Below, in pieces: positions 26,615 through 35,281 of a stretch of DNA of 59,864 nucleotides. Made by a program: the position numbers and the translations under genes. Every line of letters starts with the position of its first letter. Positions within the stretch are counted from its first letter, which is position 1. The DNA is from an uncultured Desulfobulbaceae bacterium (GTDB lineage: Bacteria > Desulfobacterota > Desulfobulbia > Desulfobulbales > BM004), in contig CAMYKS010000035.1 in assembly GCA_947259115.1 (NCBI GenBank), positions 1 through 59,864 of the forward strand, in the 5' to 3' direction. The notes beneath the pieces are model-generated. The model did not search any database. It was not told the DNA's origin and was given only the letters and a program-made list of their open reading frames with translations.

Positions 26615-29005
26615 ATGAAGAAAGTACACTTACACTGGAAGAATGGAGGGGTGTTTATATACATAGGCTCCTTCCTGCTGATTTTTTTTCTTGCTCAACT
26701 GACACTCCCGGGTATCACGGCACACTCCTGGGCGGCTCACATTACGCCGGAGGAACAGTTTTGCCGTACCTGCCATGGCTCAAGCACGGCGAATCAGCAC
26801 CATGTCATTCCTGCTTACGAATGCATCGCTTGCCATCCTGTCATAAACATAGGTGGTTATTACGAAATTCCCGCGGAACGTGACTGCACGATATGCCACG
26901 GTGATTATTTTAATAACCATATGTATGGCAATGACCATCTCTACACCGAGTATGATCCTTTAACAGACCTGGCCCAGGAAGCGCCCGGCACTCCATGCGC
27001 CGTATGCCATAATGACAGCGGCGGTGACCTGGCCACCTGGCCGGATGTCAGAACCGAACATGATGTGCCGACCAATGGCGCCGGCCCATGCGATACCTGC
27101 CACCACAGTGATCGTGTTGAGGTGCAGATGGCGATTAACAATGGGCAATTAGAAGAGACCCAGAACTGCCTGGACTGCCATTCGGACAAGGAAACACCGG
27201 AAACCCATGGCTATGTGCCCCATGAACCGCCAGGATACGTCACTAAATATCCGAGCTGTGTTGTCAGCGGCTGCCATGACGGAGAAGAGGTGGTGCTGGA
27301 TATCCATGAAGGTAAATGCGACAACTGCCACACCCAGGTACCTGGCCTGAAACCGGGTTTGAGCTCCGGCAACTGTATAAACTGCCATACGGATCCTGAT
27401 GTGCATCATGATACCCCGCAGTCCCAGGGCGGCTATTGCACCTGGTGCCATGCTGACCCGCGGCCTGCAATAGACCCGACTGCGCCGACCGGCCAACTGG
27501 CCTGCGTCCAGTGCCATGGACCGTACCAGCATGACAATGGCGGTCCGATCCAGGATTACGGCGCCTGTTTTGCCTGCCATATGCCGGAGCCCTTCCACGC
27601 CAAGCCTATGCAGACACCGGAATGCTGGAAGATCATGCAAGGCAGTCCCTATTATGATCCGAACCTGGCGCCGGGCAAGGACAGCTACAATATCTTTGCA
27701 CAAGATCTGCAGTATCAGAACAGCTTCTGGGGAGGCACACCTTTTGAGAATGAAGCTGATATGTACTGTGCCCCCATCAGCCGCAGCGACTTCTGGTATC
27801 CGGAGATTGCATTTAACTGTGTGACCATCACAAATTTCCTGGGCTCAAATCAGCAATGGGTCGTACCCACCTTTGAGGCAGGAGACGGAACCAGTTGCAA
27901 CAACGTTGGCAGCAACCTTGGACCCGGCGGTCAGCCTCCTCCACCCCAGAATGATTCGGTGAATATCACCTGGGCCGAATATGACAGCTCAACTGATCGG
28001 CTGACGGTCTATGCAACAAACACCCTGGGCAATAGCAATGGTGTAATGCTGACAGTTAACTATAACGGCAGCAGCTATGAAATGAACTGGTCTTATGCCA
28101 ATAGTCGCTGGGAGGCCACAATAAGCGACTCCACGTGTAATGATCCCACCATCGAGGTTTTCTCCTCAGCCGGAGGCAGCGATACCAGTAATGTCAGCAA
28201 TTGCAGCATACCGCCTAATGATTCGGTGAATATCACCCGGGCCGAATATGACGACGATCGAAACCGCCTAACGGTCTACGCGGTAAACACCCTGGGCAAT
28301 GGCAATGGTGTCATGCTGACTGTTCATTATGATGGCAACAGCTATGCGATGAACTGGGATAATTATGATAACCGCTGGGAAAAAACAATAAGCGACTACC
28401 GGTGTAAAGATTCTACCATCGAGGTAGTATCCTCTGCAGGCGGCAGTGATAGCAGCTCAGTCAGCAATTGCAGCGTGCCGCCCAATGATTCGGTGAATAT
28501 CACCCGGGCCGAATATGACAACTCAAGTAGCCGCCTGACAGTCTATGCCGAAAACTCACTGGGCAGTAATGCTACCCTGTCTGTTCTCTATAATGGCAAC
28601 AGCTATGAGATGGACCGGGACTATCATGATAACCGCTGGGAGATTAGAATAAACGATTCCAGTTGCAGTGATTCTACAATTGAGGTGGAATCCTCTGCCG
28701 GGGGCGGTGATAGCAGCCCAGTCAGCAACTGCAGCGTGCCGCCGAATGATTCGGTGAATATCACCCGGGCTGAATATGACGAAGATAGAGAACGTCTGAC
28801 AGTCTATGCCGAAAACGCACTGGGCAACAACGATGCAACCCTGTCTGTGTACTACGATGGCGACAGCTATGAGATGAACTGGAGTTATGACCATCACCGC
28901 TGGGAAGTAAGAATAAATGATTCCCATTGTAATGATTCTACAATTGAGGTTTTTTCCACCGCCGTCGGCATTGATAGCAGCCCAGTCAGCAATTGCAGCC
29001 ATTAA
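26615..29005 (+). CDS. exported dodecaheme c-type cytochrome with four C-terminal beta-repeat domains
   Basis: A 796-residue secreted protein. A signal peptide precedes residue ~45. The next ~330 residues hold twelve heme-binding motifs: eleven CxxCH and one CVVSGCH (CX4CH). From about nucleotide 27950 the C-terminus is four tandem domains of 86-89 residues, each starting NDSVNIT, containing RLTVYA and RWE, and ending in a Cys, with one more Cys mid-domain; these look like small disulfide-bonded beta-sandwiches. The ATG at 26615 has GGAGGGG upstream; a GTG at 26591 is rejected. Such proteins carry electrons in the periplasm or to the cell surface. The neighbour at 29246 is a paralog. Electron partner and location are unknown. 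Confidence 0.88.
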   Translation: MKKVHLHWKNGGVFIYIGSFLLIFFLAQLTLPGITAHSWAAHITPEEQFCRTCHGSSTANQHHVIPAYECIACHPVINIGGYYEIPAERDCTICHGDYFNNHMYGNDHLYTEYDPLTDLAQEAPGTPCAVCHNDSGGDLATWPDVRTEHDVPTNGAGPCDTCHHSDRVEVQMAINNGQLEETQNCLDCHSDKETPETHGYVPHEPPGYVTKYPSCVVSGCHDGEEVVLDIHEGKCDNCHTQVPGLKPGLSSGNCINCHTDPDVHHDTPQSQGGYCTWCHADPRPAIDPTAPTGQLACVQCHGPYQHDNGGPIQDYGACFACHMPEPFHAKPMQTPECWKIMQGSPYYDPNLAPGKDSYNIFAQDLQYQNSFWGGTPFENEADMYCAPISRSDFWYPEIAFNCVTITNFLGSNQQWVVPTFEAGDGTSCNNVGSNLGPGGQPPPPQNDSVNITWAEYDSSTDRLTVYATNTLGNSNGVMLTVNYNGSSYEMNWSYANSRWEATISDSTCNDPTIEVFSSAGGSDTSNVSNCSIPPNDSVNITRAEYDDDRNRLTVYAVNTLGNGNGVMLTVHYDGNSYAMNWDNYDNRWEKTISDYRCKDSTIEVVSSAGGSDSSSVSNCSVPPNDSVNITRAEYDNSSSRLTVYAENSLGSNATLSVLYNGNSYEMDRDYHDNRWEIRINDSSCSDSTIEVESSAGGGDSSPVSNCSVPPNDSVNITRAEYDEDRERLTVYAENALGNNDATLSVYYDGDSYEMNWSYDHHRWEVRINDSHCNDSTIEVFSTAVGIDSSPVSNCSH
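27950..29005 (+). repeat. four tandem ~261-267 bp coding repeats
   Basis: Repeat units begin at about 27950, 28217, 28484 and 28745, each opening with AATGATTCGGTGAATATCAC nearly unchanged. They encode the four C-terminal domains of the dodecaheme cytochrome. High nucleotide identity at the unit starts points to recent duplication or gene conversion. Confidence 0.8.
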
Positions 29006-29056
29006 CACAGGTTATGGGCAAGACGTTTACATAGAAAAATTCTGCAGAACAATACA

Positions 29057-29148
29057 ATATCCGGGGATGCGATTGTAATCGTTGTCCCCGGATATATTGC
29101 ACAGCATTGAGATTTGACTTTATATCCCGGTTAAAGACCGGGTATATA
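29057..29148 (+). promoter_or_regulatory. two hairpins between the cytochrome genes
   Basis: Hairpin 1 has 11-bp arms at 29058-29068 and 29085-29095 (ATATCCGGGGA and its inverse). Hairpin 2 (29121-29148) pairs ATATCCCGGT with ACCGGGTATAT. Neither has a proper T-run. They could end or attenuate the first cytochrome transcript, or stabilise its 3' end. Confidence 0.45.
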
Positions 29149-29245
29149 TATTAGTCAAGGGTCAGCGTTGTTTTGGCGTGGCCCACCTTACATGCAACGC
29201 TTGTAAAACACTTTTGTTTTTAACTTTAGCAGGGAGGGAAAAGTT

Positions 29246-30664
29246 ATGAGAATAAAAGGTTTCAGGGGTTGCACCAGTCTTTGTTTAGCAGTTCTTTCTG
29301 CAACTCTTATTTTAATTTCATGCATAGGCTTTATGGGTGTGGGTACTGCATACGCCTACACAGAGGAGGAATGCCGCTTATGCCATACCGGCTCGCCAAC
29401 GGGCAGCACAGTGAACCAACACCACCTTATTCCTGATACTGAATGCCTATCCTGCCATCCCTATGTATACTTCGAGGGGTATTACGAAATTCTCGCGATA
29501 CGGGATTGTACTGTTTGCCATGGGGACGGTCATCATGGTGGACCGACAGCCAGACAGGGCGAGTGCGACAACTGCCATACGGACCCGCGGAATCCGGCCA
29601 TGCAGCCCAATGGCTACGTGACAGAACAGCTCGGCTGTGACGTCTGCCACATACACATTGATCCTGCAGATGCCACAAGCAGCACCCTGACCGTCATGGC
29701 CTATAACCCGATCCAGCCCACCGGTAGGCCGGACGGTATAACAAAGTATCCTGTGCCAACACATGTTTTCACCCTTGACAGCGGTGCTACCATCACCAAT
29801 TACGGCGCCTGTTTCAGCTGCCACAAGACAACAAGCGATGGTGAACCTCTTCCCTACCACGGTAACTTCGCGGTTGACTGGCAGCCGGACAACTACACCG
29901 ATCCGCTGGATGACCGGACCGGCATCCCGCCGGGAATGGATATACCGGATGACTATCATGTTCCTTTTGGCAGCTATGCCCAATGGGCGCCCGGCCGCGG
30001 TATTTTCAACGTCTTTGAGACCGCCAGAAGATGGCCGAATCATTTCTACAACAGCAATAACAGCAATCCGGAAGACAATGTCAGCAGGGGCAACCAGTAC
30101 AAGGATTTTGACGGATACTTCAGTGCCCCGGCAATAGAGTACTCCTTTGCGCCTGTCAATTTTGACAATGATCCTGCGCAACAGTTCTGGGTGCCGAGTT
30201 TTGATGTTGTCCGCGGTGTCACAGTCCCCAGCGATTATGTAGAGATCACCCGTGTTGATCACGATAGCGGTGATTCCGGCGGCGGTGGCGGTGGCGGTGG
30301 CGGAAATGACACAGCAGAACCTTTTGCCATTCTCGAAGTTGAAGGCAACTGCTCGCCCGAATCAAACCTGACAGTTGTGGTCTATGGCGGTGAGCCATAC
30401 AACATTGGCCCATGCTCCGGCTCCGGGACCTTTGCAGCAACCGTCGATTTACCCTATGAAGATGGCTATGATCCCGATACAACGACAGTTTGGAGAAGCT
30501 ATTTTGAAGAAGGTACGGTCTGGGTGGTTTCCGAGGGACAGGGCTACGACTGGTTTTATAATGGCCCTGAGAGCAATTGGGATGGCTGCTGGGCTGACGG
30601 CCATCGCTGGGATACAGCCACCCTCTCCTATACCTACGACCCTGGCACATGCCCCGTTGATTAG
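29246..30664 (+). CDS. exported hexaheme c-type cytochrome, paralog of the upstream gene
   Basis: A 472-residue secreted protein with a signal peptide (cleavage near TAYAY, residue ~36) and six CxxCH motifs: CRLCH, CLSCH, CTVCH, CDNCH, CDVCH and CFSCH. It shares with the upstream cytochrome the order CRxCH ... NQHH.IP ... CxxCH ... GYYEI ... RDCT(V/I)CHG and the YGACF(A/S)CH region. After the hemes, YVEITRVDHD matches the start of the upstream repeat domain, then a Gly-rich linker and a different ~120-residue beta-rich, Trp-rich domain follow. AGGGAGGG precedes the ATG. It ends at a TAG after which the frame stays open (see 30665-30865). Confidence 0.88.
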   Translation: MRIKGFRGCTSLCLAVLSATLILISCIGFMGVGTAYAYTEEECRLCHTGSPTGSTVNQHHLIPDTECLSCHPYVYFEGYYEILAIRDCTVCHGDGHHGGPTARQGECDNCHTDPRNPAMQPNGYVTEQLGCDVCHIHIDPADATSSTLTVMAYNPIQPTGRPDGITKYPVPTHVFTLDSGATITNYGACFSCHKTTSDGEPLPYHGNFAVDWQPDNYTDPLDDRTGIPPGMDIPDDYHVPFGSYAQWAPGRGIFNVFETARRWPNHFYNSNNSNPEDNVSRGNQYKDFDGYFSAPAIEYSFAPVNFDNDPAQQFWVPSFDVVRGVTVPSDYVEITRVDHDSGDSGGGGGGGGGNDTAEPFAILEVEGNCSPESNLTVVVYGGEPYNIGPCSGSGTFAATVDLPYEDGYDPDTTTVWRSYFEEGTVWVVSEGQGYDWFYNGPESNWDGCWADGHRWDTATLSYTYDPGTCPVD

Positions 30665-30865
30665 GTTGCCCCGACGGAAGCAACGGCTGGAGCAATGGTG
30701 GTGGTAACGGTCATGTATGATGAAGGATCCTATGCAATGGACTGGAACAAAGACTCAAATCGCTGGGAGATAGAAATAAGCACTTCCATATGCAATGATT
30801 CCACCATTGAGGTTGTTTCATCGGCAAGTGCAAGCGCTTCCAGCAGTGAGAGTAACTGCCGCTAG
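30665..30865 (+). pseudogene. in-frame remnant of the cytochrome repeat domain after an amber codon
   Basis: Directly after the TAG at 30662-30664, the same frame runs for 66 codons to a second TAG at 30863-30865. From about 30695 it encodes VTVMYDEGSYAMDW, SNRWEIEIS, CNDSTIEVVSSAS and SESNC, matching the C-terminal two-thirds of the repeat domain of the upstream dodecaheme cytochrome. It is therefore a fragment of that domain, cut off by a nonsense change or by recombination that placed another domain in front. Translation on its own from the ATG at 30695 (56 residues) is unlikely. Confidence 0.7.
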
Positions 30866-31120
30866 CCCGCATTTTTCACGAGTCGATACGCCGGATAGAC
30901 AAAGTGTAAGTCGTTTGAGCTATACTTTAGTATGCGAAACGCCAGACACTGCAGGCTATATGGATGTATCGGCTTGCCCGAAGGGTGAACAGTTTTGAAA
31001 AAAATCTATTCAGTCACTTGGTACAAACTGTAACCGGACAATGACTGGAAATATAAAATTGGGCTAGTCATAGTCACAGCGGTGGCGGTGATCTGTTAAA
31101 ACATATTCTTTTACAATCTC

Positions 31121-31154
31121 AAAAAGGGCTGCCGTAAAACCGGCAGCCCTTTTT
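31121..31154. terminator. bidirectional intrinsic terminator
   Basis: A 14-bp perfect stem: AAAAAGGGCTGCCG at 31121-31134 and its inverse at 31141-31154, with A- and T-runs at either end. It serves the cytochrome genes on the plus strand and the membrane protein gene at 31206-32453 on the minus strand. Apart from it, the 340-bp gap after 30865 shows nothing I can support. Confidence 0.85.
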
Positions 31155-31205
31155 CGTTGCACATTACAATCAACAACAGTACGAAAAAAATCTTACGGGC
31201 ACATT

Positions 31206-32453
31206 TCAGTTTGCCAGCGGGGTCAATCGTATCCCGTCAAAGGCGTACTGCATCCTGGGCTTGAGAAGCATTATCGTCAGGGTATTCGTCTCCCCCATCT
31301 CCATCACACCAAGATCAATCGGCCCGGTGGCCACGACCTTGTCAGAGGGTGAATAGAGATTGATTTTCTGCAGAGGTTTTCCGTTGAGACGCACGTTTAC
31401 CTCGCCAAAGGACTGGTGTCTGGCCATATGGATCTCCAGGCGGTATTTTCCCGGCTGCGGGGCCTGGACAATAAATGATTGCTGTGCTCCGGGTCCGCGT
31501 GGCACCATGTTCAGCAGTGAGTTTCTCGATATTCGGCCCGCTGTAGCCTCCGGCCTTAGACGAACACGTTCAGTGTGGCTGTTTATCGGTTCTTCTCGGG
31601 GCAGCCATTCTGCCTCTATCAGTCCGGGCACTCGCGATGGATCGAGCTTGATCAGGTATGGTGATAAGAGATCGACAGCGATAACTATAGCAAGACCCAG
31701 GGCCAAGGCTCGGCCCAGTTCGGTTAGCAGACGGAGCCACTCCACCCTGGGTGGGGTTGTGGTCACCTCGGTGGAACTCACCCCATCGGCAGAGTCGAAA
31801 TATAAAATCAGCGTACGCAGAAACAACCACAGAGCCAGCACTTCGAGGCCTTCCTCAATGGTGCATAATAATTGGAAAGTAAGGTCCTGCACTTTTCCGG
31901 CATGGAAGGAATAATTTGCTCCCACCGCCTCGATGCCCACCGCACCGGCCAGGTAAAGCGCACCGCTGTAGAGCATTCTTCTGCGGATGACTGCGGGCAG
32001 TGTTCGCAGTAATCCAAGACTGCGAATAAAAACAGTGAGCGCAAAGGCAGCGCCCGGAATAACCCAGGCAAAATAAAAATATCCCTTCAGGTCATAGGAT
32101 TCGGTCAGGATGACATTTATACCCTCGTGCAGCTCGGCAACCTCATCCAATGACAGGAGAAAAAAGATGATGGAAAGTTCTATCCAGCGGCGCCACATGG
32201 CAGCTGCCTGCCCTTCACGCTCTTTTGCTGCCTGGCCGATGCTGACAAGCATGAGGGCGCAATACAGGAGGAGCGCACTGGAAAGCCAGGTGAGGATGTT
32301 CTGTTCCCCGGTCCCGAAGACACGGAAGACCCAGTGGGACAAGCTGTCAAGGTGGAAGGCGAAGAAAATATTGATAACGATTAAGACGGCGGCGGCGGCA
32401 AATGTAACATGCACGACTTTCGTTAACACAGAAGAAATCTTCACAATGGACAT
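31206..32453 (-). CDS. uncharacterised polytopic membrane protein with C-terminal beta-sandwich-like domain
   Basis: A 415-residue protein I do not recognise. The first ~210 residues contain about six hydrophobic helices, with LSLDEVAELHEGINVIL between them carrying acidic and histidine residues. Another helix near 250 leads to a ~140-residue exported-looking tail (QAPQPGKYRLEIHMARHQSFGEVNVRLNGKPL ... FDGIRLTP) that resembles carbohydrate-binding or jelly-roll domains in style. The ATG lacks a clear binding site. It stands alone. A role in polysaccharide or envelope metabolism is only a guess. Confidence 0.75.
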   Translation of the reverse strand: MSIVKISSVLTKVVHVTFAAAAVLIVINIFFAFHLDSLSHWVFRVFGTGEQNILTWLSSALLLYCALMLVSIGQAAKEREGQAAAMWRRWIELSIIFFLLSLDEVAELHEGINVILTESYDLKGYFYFAWVIPGAAFALTVFIRSLGLLRTLPAVIRRRMLYSGALYLAGAVGIEAVGANYSFHAGKVQDLTFQLLCTIEEGLEVLALWLFLRTLILYFDSADGVSSTEVTTTPPRVEWLRLLTELGRALALGLAIVIAVDLLSPYLIKLDPSRVPGLIEAEWLPREEPINSHTERVRLRPEATAGRISRNSLLNMVPRGPGAQQSFIVQAPQPGKYRLEIHMARHQSFGEVNVRLNGKPLQKINLYSPSDKVVATGPIDLGVMEMGETNTLTIMLLKPRMQYAFDGIRLTPLAN

Positions 32454-32628
32454 AGCAAATAAATGAAGTATATCAGGTGAATGGGAAAAAATGTCGGGTT
32501 CCGTTCAATTACTCTATTTGTGGTTAACACGAATGCATTAAAAATGCAAAACAGATGCTGCTGTGGGTCCCATATAACAAAGGTAGGGCAAAGAAATACG
32601 GACGCTGTTTAATTAATTGAAAAAGTAT

Positions 32629-33588
32629 CTACTCTGACTCACCTTGCAGGGCGCAGATATCCAGGGGCTCTCCCTTGGCAGGTTCGAGTCTGAACTGCAT
32701 TGCATCCTGCTCGCATTTGGTGGCGCAAACGCCGCAGCCCATGCATTTTTCAAAATCCACGTTTGCCAAACCATCCACCATCTTTATGGCATCAAACTGG
32801 CAGAATCCCGAACATATGCCGCAGCCGATGCACAGATCATGGTCCACCTCTGAAACATAGCCGGATGAGGCAAGCATGGGCGTGCCGTTTCTGTGGGCAT
32901 TAATGGCCCCGCAGCAGCAGGAGCAGCAATTGCAGATGGAATAGAAACGGTCCAGCATGGCATCCTTGAAAAAGGCATGGTGCACGTGGCCGCGTAGCTC
33001 TTCTGCTTTCATGATCTCTACGGCCTCCTGCTGGGTGATTCTCCTGGCCTTGTCCGGATGATGTTCGACAATGAAGCTGGTAAAGGGCTCGCCGATGACC
33101 AGGCAGACATCTACCGGCTGGCAGGGCTTTTCCTGAGCCGCCCGGCAGGGACATTTAAGCACGGCAAGATGGTTCGGGTTTTCCAGGATAATGTCCCGGG
33201 CTCTTTTGTAGGGAATGACCTGCTCCAGGTCGGGCATATTGATGGGCTTATTGATGGTGACAAGTTTACTGGCCTTGTCAAGGGGCACGACCTTGCCATG
33301 GTAGCCGTCGGCAAAGGTAATTTTCGTTCTGTTCCCGGCTGACGGGTTGTGGGCTTCAACCTTTGGTTCGGGAAAGAGAAAGGTAATAAACCTGAAAAGC
33401 GGTTTAAGTATTTTTGTTAAAGGATGGCGCCCCTTGCCAACACCTATATAAGTATAGAGCCAGCGGCCATATATATAGCCATGGATAAAATCACCCAGGG
33501 AATGGTTTTTATTGGCGCGTGACTCCTGATAAAATTTCCTGGTCGACGGGCAGATGAACGTATTTGAATTTTTCTGTGGCTCGTCCAT
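32629..33588 (-). CDS. 4Fe-4S ferredoxin-type protein
   Basis: A 319-residue iron-sulfur protein. Near the C-terminus are two 4Fe-4S motifs: CIGCGICSGFCQF and CMGCGVCATKCEQ. Further cysteines lie upstream in CPCRAAQEKPC and in the dense ICNCCSCCCG stretch, which may bind another cluster. The N-terminal ~80 residues are basic and without cysteines; no signal peptide is seen. Similar proteins occur in anaerobic Desulfobacterota, but the partner and reaction are unknown. It stands alone on the minus strand. Confidence 0.82.
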   Translation of the reverse strand: MDEPQKNSNTFICPSTRKFYQESRANKNHSLGDFIHGYIYGRWLYTYIGVGKGRHPLTKILKPLFRFITFLFPEPKVEAHNPSAGNRTKITFADGYHGKVVPLDKASKLVTINKPINMPDLEQVIPYKRARDIILENPNHLAVLKCPCRAAQEKPCQPVDVCLVIGEPFTSFIVEHHPDKARRITQQEAVEIMKAEELRGHVHHAFFKDAMLDRFYSICNCCSCCCGAINAHRNGTPMLASSGYVSEVDHDLCIGCGICSGFCQFDAIKMVDGLANVDFEKCMGCGVCATKCEQDAMQFRLEPAKGEPLDICALQGESE

Positions 33589-33649
33589 TGGTTCTTTAAT
33601 TTTTTTACAAGCAATTTATGAACAGCATTTTACTATACATTGATTACCG

Positions 33650-33679
33650 TTGACATTACACAGGAGATATTTTTACTAT
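33650..33679 (+). promoter_or_regulatory. sigma-70-type promoter for lemA
   Basis: TTGACA at 33650-33655, 18-base spacer, TACTAT at 33674-33679, about 50 bases before the lemA ATG. Confidence 0.5.
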
Positions 33680-33733
33680 AAGCCACACTATATTTATACA
33701 TATAATTATCAAATTATAAAGGGAGATCACACA

Positions 33734-34318
33734 ATGAAAAAGCTTTTCCTGTCTTTTTTCTTAGCAATTGTGCTGAGCGGTTTGAGTGGCTGCGGCTATA
33801 ATACTATCCAGCAGAATGATGAAGCGGTTATTGCTGCCTGGGGTGATGTTGAGGCCTCGTACCAGAGAAGGGCCGATCTCATTCCTAATCTTGTTGAGGT
33901 CGTAAAGGGATATGCTGCACATGAAAGCGATACCCTGACGGCAGTGACCGAAGCCCGGGCCAAGGTCGGCAATGTAAAGATAGGAGCTGATGTTGTCAAC
34001 AATCCTGAAGCCATGGCACAGTTCCAGGCAGCCCAGGGTGGCTTGAGCTCGGCTTTATCCCGGCTCATGGTTGTTGTTGAGAGATATCCTGACCTGAAGG
34101 CGAACCAGAATTTTCTCGACCTGCAGCACCAGCTTGAAGGAACGGAGAACAGGATTAATGTGGCGCGCGTCCGTTTTAATGATGCCGTACGTGTATTCAA
34201 TTCTTCCATCCGGACATTTCCAAACAACCTGACAAATAATTTCCTCCTGAAGCTGCCACGGAAAGAACCTTACAAGGCGGATGCAGGATCGGAAATAGCG
34301 CCCACAGTAAAGTTTTAA
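33734..34318 (+). CDS. lemA: LemA family lipoprotein
   Basis: A 194-residue protein with a lipoprotein signal ending LSGLSGC (Cys20), then the LemA helical domain: YNTIQQNDEAVIAAWGDVEASYQRRADLIPNLVEVVKGYA and RVRFNDAVRVFNSSIRTFPNN, both hallmarks of the family. The ATG at 33734 follows GGGAG at good spacing; the longer frame from 33650 begins inside the promoter. LemA genes commonly precede TPM-domain genes, as here, and the three genes probably form an operon. The cellular role of LemA is poorly defined. Confidence 0.93.
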   Translation: MKKLFLSFFLAIVLSGLSGCGYNTIQQNDEAVIAAWGDVEASYQRRADLIPNLVEVVKGYAAHESDTLTAVTEARAKVGNVKIGADVVNNPEAMAQFQAAQGGLSSALSRLMVVVERYPDLKANQNFLDLQHQLEGTENRINVARVRFNDAVRVFNSSIRTFPNNLTNNFLLKLPRKEPYKADAGSEIAPTVKF

Positions 34319-34333
34319 CTAAGGCGGTATACG

Positions 34334-35278
34334 GTGGAGCGGATATCTGTTCATCAAGCGGATCGTGGAATGCGATCCATAAGCAGGACTTTACTTGCAG
34401 TATTCTGCTTTACCTGTATCAGTCTCCTGTTTTTCAGCAATGCATCAACAGCTGAAACCAGGGAGATTCCAGACAATAGCGGCTATGTAAATGATCATGC
34501 CTCCATGATGTCCGCTGAAGTCAGGGCAAAACTCGAAAGGGTTCTGCACTCATTTGACCTTTCCGATTCAACCCAGGTGGCTATTCTTACCATTGATTCA
34601 CTGGATGGGGATGCAATCGAAGATTTCAGTATCCGGGTTGTGGACCAGTGGCAGGTCGGTCAGAAAGGCAAGGACAACGGTGTCCTGTTCCTTGTTGTGA
34701 AAAATGACCGTAAAATGCGCATCGAGGTGGGCAGGGGGCTTGAGCATGTCCTTACCGATCTTGCTGCAGGACGCATAATCGATACGGTCGTCTCGCCGCG
34801 GTTCAAGGCCGGCCGTTTTGATGAAGGCTTTGAAGCAGGCACCCTTGCCGTTATTCAGACCACCAGAGGGGAATACACTCCCGACGCGAGGGCCCGAGGG
34901 AGAAGTGGAGAAGGAGAGCCTCCGCTTCTGTTCAAGTACCTTTTTTTTGGTGCAGCGCTTATTGCCTTTCTCGGCAGTAATTCAAGAATACTAGGCGTAG
35001 CCGGCGGTTCAGTTCTCCTGCCGCTCATATTTTTTATGGGGCTGCAGGGAGCGGTTAACTGGCCTTTGCTCTTGATGCTGGTACCCCTTGGCGCTTTGGC
35101 CGGCCTGTTCTTGTCGCTGTTGATAAGCTCAATGGTGAAACACAGCGGCAGGGGCGGCGGTTACTACACAGGCGGCGGAGGTTTCGGTGGTCATGGCGGC
35201 GGCTTCGGCGGTGGCGGTGGTTTCGGTGGCTTTGGCGGCGGCGGTTTCGGCGGCGGCGGTGCCTCGGGAGGGTGGTGA
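34334..35278 (+). CDS. TPM-domain (YgcG-type) exported protein with Gly-rich tail
   Basis: A 314-residue protein with a signal sequence (hydrophobic core about residues 20-36), then a TPM domain (about 45-190: IPDNSGYVNDHASMMSAEV ... TQVAILTIDSLDG ... WQVGQKGKDNGVLFLVVKNDRKMRIEVGRGLEHVLTD), two or three membrane helices and a tail almost entirely Gly and Phe. The probable start is GTG at 34334 with AAGGCGG upstream; an ATG at 34370 is the alternative. It follows lemA after 15 bases. TPM domains are associated with envelope quality control; the exact activity is unknown. Confidence 0.9.
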   Translation: MERISVHQADRGMRSISRTLLAVFCFTCISLLFFSNASTAETREIPDNSGYVNDHASMMSAEVRAKLERVLHSFDLSDSTQVAILTIDSLDGDAIEDFSIRVVDQWQVGQKGKDNGVLFLVVKNDRKMRIEVGRGLEHVLTDLAAGRIIDTVVSPRFKAGRFDEGFEAGTLAVIQTTRGEYTPDARARGRSGEGEPPLLFKYLFFGAALIAFLGSNSRILGVAGGSVLLPLIFFMGLQGAVNWPLLLMLVPLGALAGLFLSLLISSMVKHSGRGGGYYTGGGGFGGHGGGFGGGGGFGGFGGGGFGGGGASGGW

Positions 35279-35281
35279 TTT

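Noticed and set aside
29246..30865. Firm claim of pyrrolysine at the TAG codon
   Set aside because: Many genes in the window end in TAG and no pyl gene is visible, so this is kept only as one option in the findings.
30795..30998. 67-codon frame after the cytochrome domain remnant
   Set aside because: Out of frame with the recognisable domain and without a start signal or similarity.
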